Assembly (NCBI GenBank): GCA_900547775.1
Contig: URHW01000006.1
Span: forward strand, 1 to 47,479
Source: an uncultured Mycoplasmatota bacterium
Lineage (GTDB): Bacteria > Bacillota_I > Bacilli_A > RF39 > UBA660
Length of the DNA: 47,479 bases
Reading direction: 5' to 3'
Below the pieces are notes generated by a model. That model had not been told where the DNA came from, did no database searches, and was given only the letters and a program-made list of their open reading frames with translations. Made by a program: the position numbers and the translations under genes. Shown piece after piece: positions 41,846-47,479 of this stretch (positions within the stretch are counted from its first letter, which is position 1; every line of letters starts with the position of its first letter).

Positions 41846-43078
41846 ATGAGAAATATTTATTCAGCTTTGGATATTGGATCAGATTCTATCAAACTTGTAT
41901 GTGGTGAATTTATTCATGGTAAGTTAAATGTTCTATGTGCAGAGAAGACTTATTCTTTAGGTTATCAGAATAATGTTATAAATGATAAAGATGAGCTTGT
42001 ATCTAGCATAAAAAAACTTGTTAATGAGTGTAGTGAAAAGCTTGGCTTTAATATAAGGAAAGTGCTGCTTTCTGTACCGGTAACTTATACAGATTTTTAT
42101 TATACCGAAGGAAAAGAAGAAATTACTAGTGAAGACTACCGAGTAACAAGTGATAACATTATAAATGTTTTAAAAAATGCAGCCCGTGGTAATATTCCAG
42201 CAAATGAAGAACTTATTCAAGCAATACCTGTTATGTTTAGGGTTGATAGTGAGGAAAGCAAGACTCCGCTTGGACTTAAGGGAGAAAACTTATTTGTTAA
42301 AGCAATGCTAGTAGCATCAGATAAAAGATTTATCTACGAATTTATAAAAGTCGTAAGTGAAGCAGGTATCGAAGTAGTAGATATTATGCATGGTGCCTTA
42401 GCAGATTATGCAAATTTTGATACATCACTTGATAGTAAGACGGGTGCACTTATTAATTTAGGTAATACTAGTACGTCAGTCGGTATATTTAGTAAAGGCA
42501 TTCTAATAAATAGTGAGATTCTTAATTTAGGTGGATATGAACTTGATAGGGATATTGGCCTTAAATATAATTTAAAACGTAGTGATGCAAAGATGGTTAA
42601 AGAAAAGTTTGCCTTAGCAAGTGTGAAGAATGCTAGTAATAAAGAACAGATGAAATTAACAGATAAAAATGGTGAAAATATAATAATTAGTCAAAGAGAT
42701 GTAAGTGAGTTAGTGTCAAATAGGCTTAAGGAAGTACTAAAACTTGCAAAAAAGACAATTAACCACTTAACAAAGAAAGAAATTAGTTATATAATTGTAA
42801 CAGGAGGATTGACTGAACTAAGAGATGCACCATTAGTAATTCATGAAGAGTTTGGTAATAAAGCTAGACTAGGAATGATTAATTATGTTGGTGCAAGATA
42901 TAACGGGTATAGTACATGCATCGGAATGCTTCTATACTTTTATAGTAAGTTAAGACTTAGAGATAAAGAATTTTGTATGATAACTGATGATGATATAGAT
43001 ACCCTAGTAAATGGTGCTAGAGAAGTTACAAACGATTCGATACTTGGAAAAGTATTTGGGTACTTTTTTGATAATTAA
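41846..43078 (+). CDS. ftsA: cell division protein FtsA
   Basis: 410 residues. Actin-like protein that ties FtsZ to the membrane. ALDIGSDSIKLVCGE (phosphate 1), the FtsA-specific 1C domain (~85-165), GALINLGNTSTSVGIF (phosphate 2) and IIVTGGLTELRD (adenosine). The C-terminus ends in VFGYFFDN after a linker, a plausible amphipathic membrane helix. Followed after 13 bases by ftsZ. Confidence 0.95.
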   Translation: MRNIYSALDIGSDSIKLVCGEFIHGKLNVLCAEKTYSLGYQNNVINDKDELVSSIKKLVNECSEKLGFNIRKVLLSVPVTYTDFYYTEGKEEITSEDYRVTSDNIINVLKNAARGNIPANEELIQAIPVMFRVDSEESKTPLGLKGENLFVKAMLVASDKRFIYEFIKVVSEAGIEVVDIMHGALADYANFDTSLDSKTGALINLGNTSTSVGIFSKGILINSEILNLGGYELDRDIGLKYNLKRSDAKMVKEKFALASVKNASNKEQMKLTDKNGENIIISQRDVSELVSNRLKEVLKLAKKTINHLTKKEISYIIVTGGLTELRDAPLVIHEEFGNKARLGMINYVGARYNGYSTCIGMLLYFYSKLRLRDKEFCMITDDDIDTLVNGAREVTNDSILGKVFGYFFDN

Positions 43079-43091
43079 AGGAGAGATATAA

Positions 43092-44135
43092 ATGTTTGGA
43101 TTAGAGATGGATCAAATCGCTAAGATAAAAGTTATTGGTGTCGGTGGAGGCGGAAATAACGCAGTAAACCGAATGATAGAGTCAGGAGTTAAAGGTGTTG
43201 AGTTCATAGTTGCTAATACTGATTTACAAGTATTAAATGCTAGTAAAGCTGCTTGTAAGTTACAAATTGGTGCTAACATGACTGGTGGACTTGGTGCTGG
43301 AGCTAATCCTGAAGTTGGTAGAAGCGCTGCCATGGAAAGCAAAGAAGAAATAAAAGAAGCCTTAAAAGGTGCTGATATGGTCTTTGTTACTTGCGGTATG
43401 GGTGGTGGAACTGGTACTGGAGCAGCACCTGTTATTGCTGAGATTGCTCAAGATTTAGGAGCTCTTACTGTTGGTATAGTTACTAAACCTTTTAGATTTG
43501 AAGGCAAAAGACGTATGGAACAAGCAGTACTTGGTATTGAAGAATTAAAGAAACATGTTGATACCCTAATTGTTATTCCAAACGACCGCTTAAGAGAAAT
43601 TATTGATAAGAGCACACCAATGATTGATGCCTTTAAAGAAGTAGATAACGTACTTCATAGAGGAGTTCAATCTATCAGTGACCTAATTGCTGTATCTGGT
43701 TTAGTTAACCTAGACTTTGCCGATGTTAAGACAGTAATGGCAAAACGTGGTTCAGCACTTATTGGTATTGGCTTAGGTGTTGGAGAAAATAGAGCTATTG
43801 AAGCAGCTAAACAGGCCGTATCTAGTCCATTACTTGAAACAAGTATTGATGGAGCAACAGATGCTATCATTAATGTAACTGGTGGAACAAGCTTAACACT
43901 TTTTGAAGCAGAAGATGCTGCTGAAGTAGTAAGACAAAGTAGTAACACAGATATTAATATTATCTTCGGTGCAGTTATTAATGAAAACTTAAATGATGAA
44001 GTAATTGTTACCGTAATTGCAACTGGATTTGATGATGTACCACAAGCAGACACACCTGCACAAGGAAGACCAAAATTAGAAGAAGAAAGTGATTTTGATA
44101 TTCCACCATTCTTAAGGGAAAGAGATAATTTTTAG
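43092..44135 (+). CDS. ftsZ: cell division protein FtsZ
   Basis: 347 residues. Tubulin-like GTPase forming the Z ring. GVGGGGNNAVNRMI, the GTP signature GMGGGTGTGAAP (~100-111), T7 loop NLDFADVKTVM and a short linker ending in the conserved C-terminal peptide DFDIPPFLRERDNF that binds FtsA. The linker is short, as in many Bacilli. GGAGAG ribosome site. Confidence 0.98.
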   Translation: MFGLEMDQIAKIKVIGVGGGGNNAVNRMIESGVKGVEFIVANTDLQVLNASKAACKLQIGANMTGGLGAGANPEVGRSAAMESKEEIKEALKGADMVFVTCGMGGGTGTGAAPVIAEIAQDLGALTVGIVTKPFRFEGKRRMEQAVLGIEELKKHVDTLIVIPNDRLREIIDKSTPMIDAFKEVDNVLHRGVQSISDLIAVSGLVNLDFADVKTVMAKRGSALIGIGLGVGENRAIEAAKQAVSSPLLETSIDGATDAIINVTGGTSLTLFEAEDAAEVVRQSSNTDINIIFGAVINENLNDEVIVTVIATGFDDVPQADTPAQGRPKLEEESDFDIPPFLRERDNF

Positions 44136-44150
44136 TTTATAACTTTATTC

Positions 44151-44176
44151 GACATCTTTATAGATGTCTTTTTTTT
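44151..44176 (+). terminator. terminator of ftsA-ftsZ
   Basis: GACATC (44151-44156) / GATGTC (44163-44168), six-base loop, run of eight T. Confidence 0.88.
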
Positions 44177-44196
44177 ATAATAATATAGGTGATACC

Positions 44197-44952
44197 ATGA
44201 CAATATACATAGATGTAGTCTTAATACTTAATTTTGTTATTGATATGCTTCTTATAATTGGTGTTGATATGTTATTAAAAAGACATACTAAGTTTAGAAA
44301 GATTGTTATTAGTTCTTTAATTGGTAGTTTATCTACACTTTTATTATTTATCATTAAAGGTAGTTTTTTGATGATAACATATAAACTTGTTATAAGTATT
44401 TTTTTAGTTATAATTGCTTTTGGTTATAAGGGATTTGATTATTTTAAAGAGAATTTGTTTTGGTTATATATTATAAGTATTATTTTAGGTGGTTCTTTAT
44501 ATTTACTTAATGATACGATTACTTTAGAAAGTAATGGACTGGTGTTTAGTAAAGGTACTTTTGGATATAATGTTTTACTCTATTTACCTGTTGGTTTAAT
44601 TATTTTATTTAAGTATATTATGTATGTTAAGAGTTATAGATGTAATAATTCTAATTATTTAGATGTAAGCATATATTATAAAGATTTAATTATTAGTGAG
44701 ACTGGTTTTGTAGATACTGGTAATAATTTGAGGTATTTTAATAAGCCAGTTATTCTTGTTAATGGTAGTTTAGTTAAGGGTGATGTGTTATTTAGTTATA
44801 TGCCTTATAAGGTTGTTGGAGGTAGTGGACTACTTAAAGTGTTTAAACCTGATAAGGTAGTTATTGATGGCAAAGAAGTAAAAGTATTAGTAGGTATTAG
44901 TGATGTTAATTATAAGGGAGTAAATATTATTTTAAATAAGGAGGCTTTATGA
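44197..44952 (+). CDS. spoIIGA: pro-sigma-E processing protease SpoIIGA
   Basis: 251 residues. An aspartic protease that removes the pro-sequence of SigE in the mother cell after a signal from SpoIIR. About five N-terminal membrane helices (~1-145) and a C-terminal protease half with the catalytic FVDTGNN (~175). Frame open upstream, but ATG 44197 with AGGTGAT gives the normal MTIYIDVVLILN start. Its stop overlaps the sigE start as ATGA, and the two are co-expressed at the onset of sporulation. Confidence 0.94.
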   Translation: MTIYIDVVLILNFVIDMLLIIGVDMLLKRHTKFRKIVISSLIGSLSTLLLFIIKGSFLMITYKLVISIFLVIIAFGYKGFDYFKENLFWLYIISIILGGSLYLLNDTITLESNGLVFSKGTFGYNVLLYLPVGLIILFKYIMYVKSYRCNNSNYLDVSIYYKDLIISETGFVDTGNNLRYFNKPVILVNGSLVKGDVLFSYMPYKVVGGSGLLKVFKPDKVVIDGKEVKVLVGISDVNYKGVNIILNKEAL

Positions 44953-45638
44953 AAAGGTTATGGGTTTTGATTTGTAAGTTACTAAAGATTGATACGAATA
45001 TTTTATTTTTGGGTAGTACGGATGTTTTACCACCACCATTATCTAAAGAAGAAGAACTCAATTATGTTATTCTTGCTAGAGGTGGGAATATAGAAGCAAG
45101 AAACAAACTAATTGAACATAATTTAAGATTAGTAGTATTCCTCGCTAAAAAATATGAAAGTGCCGGTTATGATTTAGAAGATTTAGTTAGTATTGGGACA
45201 ATTGGACTTATTAAAGGGATAGAAACTTATAAGCCAGATAAGAATATCAAACTCGCAACATATGCTTCTAGATGTATTGCTAACGAGATACTTATGTATT
45301 TAAGAAAGAATAAGAAAAGAAGGGCAGAGGTCAGTTTAGAAGATGCACTAAACTATGATGCTGAAGGAAATGAACTTCATTTAGAAGATATTCTTGGAAC
45401 TGAAGGAGATTTGGTATTTGATGAATTTAGTGAAAAAGAAAACAAGATAACTTTAAGTAATGAACTTAGTACTTTAAGTGATAGAGAAAAACTTATTATG
45501 ACACTTAGATATGGACTTAATGGAACTGATGATTATACACAGAAAGAGGTAGCAGAGATGCTTGGCATTAGTCAGTCTTATATATCTAGATTAGAGAAGA
45601 AGGTTGTTAAGAAGTTACAAGGTGCACTTTTAAAGTGA
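44949..45638 (+). CDS. sigE: sporulation sigma factor SigE (pro-form)
   Basis: 229 residues. Early mother-cell sigma factor. Pro-sequence ~1-26 before the conserved GSTDVLPPPLSKEEE; region 2 with NLRLVVFLAKKYE, DLVSIGTIGLIKGIETY and LATYASRCIANEILMYLR; region 4 with SDREKLIMTLRYGL and the HTH SQSYISRLEKKVVKKL. Coupled to its processing protease. In relatives it is followed directly by sigG; here abiF intervenes. Confidence 0.97.
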   Translation: MKRLWVLICKLLKIDTNILFLGSTDVLPPPLSKEEELNYVILARGGNIEARNKLIEHNLRLVVFLAKKYESAGYDLEDLVSIGTIGLIKGIETYKPDKNIKLATYASRCIANEILMYLRKNKKRRAEVSLEDALNYDAEGNELHLEDILGTEGDLVFDEFSEKENKITLSNELSTLSDREKLIMTLRYGLNGTDDYTQKEVAEMLGISQSYISRLEKKVVKKLQGALLK

Positions 45639-45691
45639 TGTTTTACTTTATTTATTATGTGTTATTTGGTATTATATGGTTGTATTAATTT

Positions 45692-45721
45692 TTGAGCTGT
45701 TATGTGTTAATATGTTAATTT
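45692..45721 (+). promoter_or_regulatory. candidate promoter of the abiF-upstream RNA
   Basis: TTGAGC (45692-45697), 18-base spacer, TAATTT (45716-45721) with TG at 45713-45714. A weak to moderate match. Confidence 0.35.
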
Positions 45722-45727
45722 GGTCGA

Positions 45728-45822
45728 CTAGGGTTTATAATTATTTAACAGCGATAATTATAGGCATTCATGCGGGAAGTATTCCTTTCTTTGGAAAGAA
45801 AAGGGATACTTCTCTTTTTTTG
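45728..45822 (+). ncRNA. structured, terminated RNA upstream of abiF
   Basis: The gap between sigE and abiF has no open frame but strong structure: TATAATTA (45736-45743) / TAATTATA (45755-45762), then GCAT-TC-ATGC (45764-45773), then a 10-bp terminator stem GAAGTATTCC (45776-45785) / GGGATACTTC (45803-45812) with an inner TTTCTTT/AAAGAAA pairing and a T-run to 45821. A structured RNA (the abiF motif) is known beside abiF genes and may neutralise or guide the AbiF protein; this is a good candidate for one. The 5' end is inferred. Confidence 0.55.
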
Positions 45823-45841
45823 TATAGGATGGTGGTAATAA

Positions 45842-46777
45842 GTGATTAATAATGAGTTTAAAGGTAGTTTGAAACCTATGATGAAAACATCGGAAATGGT
45901 TTCTCATTTAAAACATAAGAATATTAAGTTTGAAAAGATGAGTGAGGATGATGCTTTAAGATATTTAAAATATAATAATAATTATTATAATGTTACAGCA
46001 TATAGGCATAATTTTGCTAAATATCCTTCACCGGCTGGGAAATATGAAGGCTTATATCAAGATTTAGATTTTGCATATTTAAAAGATATGGCAATTATTG
46101 ATTATAGAGTCAGATTATTATTATTTAAAATGGTGATTGATATAGAACATTATTTAAAAATTAGAATATTAAATATTATAGAAGAAATAGATGAAGAAGA
46201 TGGTTATAAAATAGTAAACTCGTACTTGAAATATGATTATAATAATTCTAAGATTTCAAAAAATGTTAATGACAGCATAAGAAGAAAAGTAACAAATAAT
46301 AATTATAAAGATATATTTATTCAGTATGATTTTGATGGAAATAGGAAAATTGAAAACATACCAGTATGGGAGTTTTTGGAAATAATTACTTTTGGGGAAC
46401 TAATTCGTTTTTATGATTTCTTTATTCATGAATATAATTTAAAAAAAGAGTATCAGTATGTGCAAATTTTAAAAGATATAGTTAAATTAAGAAATGCGGT
46501 GGCTCATAATACAAGTATTTTATCTCAGCTTGCTGAAAGAGATGATATTCATCTTGTAACTTGTAATATAATGGAATATTTAAAAGATTGTAATATAGGT
46601 AAAACAACGAGAAAAAATAAATTAAATAACTCCAGAATTAGACAAATAACATGTACTCTTTATATGTTTAATAAGGTAGTGACCAGTGATGGAATTAAAG
46701 AAAATATTTGTAAAGAGATAAATAAATTATTCTTTTATAGAATAGTTCTGCATAAAGACTATTATAATAATAATTAA
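45842..46777 (+). CDS. AbiF/AbiD-type abortive infection protein (Abi_2, HEPN)
   Basis: 311 residues. Abi_2 family: N-terminal LKPMMKTSEMVSHLKHKNIKF (~10-30), YYNVTAYRHNF (~48-58), IPVWEFLEIITFGELIRFYD (~173-192) and the HEPN catalytic motif RNAVAH (Arg217, His222). Such proteins are RNases of phage-abortive systems and are relatives of the HEPN part of Cas13. GTG start with GGTGG upstream. It sits alone between sigE and sigG, flanked by RNA candidates on both sides. Expected role: phage defence controlled by an RNA; unproven here. Confidence 0.85.
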   Translation: MINNEFKGSLKPMMKTSEMVSHLKHKNIKFEKMSEDDALRYLKYNNNYYNVTAYRHNFAKYPSPAGKYEGLYQDLDFAYLKDMAIIDYRVRLLLFKMVIDIEHYLKIRILNIIEEIDEEDGYKIVNSYLKYDYNNSKISKNVNDSIRRKVTNNNYKDIFIQYDFDGNRKIENIPVWEFLEIITFGELIRFYDFFIHEYNLKKEYQYVQILKDIVKLRNAVAHNTSILSQLAERDDIHLVTCNIMEYLKDCNIGKTTRKNKLNNSRIRQITCTLYMFNKVVTSDGIKENICKEINKLFFYRIVLHKDYYNNN

Positions 46778-46883
46778 TTATTAAAGTCAGTTTATTTATA
46801 TTTTAAAAATATTATTGAAAAAAATTATAAAAATATTAAAAAATAAGTTGACATGTTTAAAATTTATGTGATATATTGTTTGT

Positions 46884-46948
46884 GCATGGAAAAACGTCAA
46901 ATCGTTTTTGTAAGGATTCTATACTAACGGTAGAGTCCTATTTTTATT
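46884..46948 (+). ncRNA. candidate small RNA, copy A
   Basis: TTGACA (46848-46853), 18-base spacer, TATATT (46872-46877) would start a ~65-base RNA beginning near GCATGG. Hairpin 1: AAAAACG (46890-46896) / CGTTTTT (46903-46909). Hairpin 2: GGATTCTA (46914-46921) / TAGAGTCC (46931-46938), one G-T pair, then TATTTTTATTT as terminator tail. No open frame. Confidence 0.6.
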
Positions 46949-47026
46949 TATAGAATTAAAAATTTTTAATATGTTATTTGTAAAAATAAGTTAATACGTT
47001 TAAAATTTATGTGATTTATTGATTGT

Positions 47027-47090
47027 GCATGGAAAAACGTTAAATCATTTTTGTAAGGATTCTATACTAATTGTAGAATCCTATTTTTTT
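47027..47090 (+). ncRNA. candidate small RNA, copy B
   Basis: Same layout 143 bases on. The -35 is weaker (TTAATA, 46991-46996) and the -10 is TTTATT. Hairpin 1 has one mismatched pair. The terminator stem GGATTCTA (47057-47064) / TAGAATCC (47074-47081) is perfect, changed from the G-T pair of copy A to A-T, so pairing is kept. Run of T follows. Confidence 0.55.
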
Positions 47091-47141
47091 ACTTGAATAA
47101 ATAACAACATATTTTTCCACTATAAACTAGAGGTGAAAATA

Positions 47142-47479
47142 GTGGGTAAATATAAAGTTGATATTCCTTTTGTAGATACTAATAATATTAAAGTTCTTAA
47201 AAATGATGAAATGTTAGAGCTTTTTAAGAAATATAATGATGGAGATATGCTGGCTAAAGAAGAGTTAATTAATGGTAATTTAAAACTTGTTCTTAGTATA
47301 ATTAAAAAATATAATAATGGAAAATATGATATGAATGATTTATTTCAAGTTGGAGTGTTAGGTCTTATTAAAGCAGTTGATAATTTCTCACTTGAATATA
47401 ATGTTATGTTTTCAACGTATGCTGTTCCTTTAATTATTGGTGAGGTTAAAAGATTTATTAGAGATTCTAGTGCAGTTAG
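47142..47479 (+). CDS. sigG: sporulation sigma factor SigG, N-terminal part (runs off the window)
   Basis: The first 112 residues; the gene continues past the edge. SigG drives late forespore genes. The start KYKVDIPFVDTNNIKVLKN matches the SigG-specific N-terminus that binds the anti-sigma factor SpoIIAB, followed by region 2: NGNLKLVLSIIKKYNNG, DLFQVGVLGLIKAVDNF and FSTYAVPLIIGEVKRFIRD. GTG 47142 with GAGGTGA five bases upstream. I did not find a convincing SigF-type promoter. Confidence 0.95.
   Translation, partial: MGKYKVDIPFVDTNNIKVLKNDEMLELFKKYNDGDMLAKEELINGNLKLVLSIIKKYNNGKYDMNDLFQVGVLGLIKAVDNFSLEYNVMFSTYAVPLIIGEVKRFIRDSSAV

Larger units (their letters stand above)
46841..47090 (+). 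repeat. two tandem ~105-base units, 143-base period
   Basis: 46841-46948 is repeated at 46984-47091, with about ten differences in the first hundred aligned positions. Each unit has a promoter-like start, a first hairpin and a terminator hairpin. The gap from abiF (46778) to sigG (47141) holds only these units and AT-rich spacer. Confidence 0.9.

Noticed and set aside
43667..44053. Long minus-strand frame inside ftsZ
   Set aside because: Antisense shadow of a highly conserved gene; Ser/Ala/Ile-rich translation with no family features.
46841..47090. The tandem units read as a CRISPR array or riboswitch pair
   Set aside because: Only two copies, repeated over their whole length with promoter and terminator, no unique spacers and no cas genes; the unit ends in a terminator and is not joined to the sigG leader, so a riboswitch is unlikely.

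Overview
The window is an AT-rich stretch (roughly 30% GC by eye) from a low-GC Gram-positive, spore-forming member of the Bacillota, most likely class Bacilli and probably an uncultured gut-type anaerobe. The reasons are CotE, SpoIIGA, pro-SigE and SigG; GpsB followed directly by a Bacillus-type RNase P RNA; RNase Y; the MurT/GatD pair; and an arginine deiminase operon. TGA is used as a stop and TGG as Trp, so the code is standard. No tRNA or rRNA gene was seen.

Layout. 1-217: GC-richer edge fragment. 218-2975: small lipoprotein, then trmB, a pentapeptide-repeat protein, recX and a small membrane protein. 3041-9432: HIT protein (minus), an amino-acid ABC importer (binding protein, permease, ATPase), then arcA-arcB-antiporter. 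Together these form an arginine uptake and deiminase module without a carbamate kinase gene. 9525-11690: large surface protein. 11783-15497: Cys-cluster protein, cotE, rpsP-khpA, tmcAL (minus) and two small genes. 15696-21163: rimP (half length), nusA, ylxR, infB, rbfA, an acetyltransferase-like gene and truB, the classical translation/transcription-factor operon without ylxQ. 21243-23868: comEA-comEC.

23881-26890 is the most unusual region. An intact DUF1016/YhcG-type PD-(D/E)XK nuclease gene is followed by a frameshifted copy of the comEC 3' end, a broken second yhcG and a decayed third yhcG. Seven short palindromes lie in and around these copies. All have the same layout, an 8-base arm, a 3-base spacer and an 8-base arm, but the arm sequences differ and stay complementary. 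One of them looks like a 31-base insertion when the two duplicated junctions are compared.

27084-36525: rpsO-pnp, a VUT-like membrane protein (minus), two cell-surface genes (one a divergent amidase), gpsB, rnpB, a RodZ-like gene, pgsA and rny. 36580-41731: pyk (minus), a glycine-rich surface protein and gatD-murT (minus). GatD has lost both its catalytic Cys and its catalytic His. 41846-47479: the division and sporulation block ftsA-ftsZ-spoIIGA-sigE-(abiF)-sigG. An AbiF-type HEPN abortive-infection gene sits between sigE and sigG. It has a structured, terminated RNA candidate upstream and two tandem copies of a roughly 100-base promoter-hairpin-terminator unit downstream.

Most genes are packed in short operons with overlapping stops and starts, and almost every convergent or operon-end junction carries a readable intrinsic terminator. 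The two accessory regions (comEC-rpsO and sigE-sigG) are the places where something undescribed could sit.
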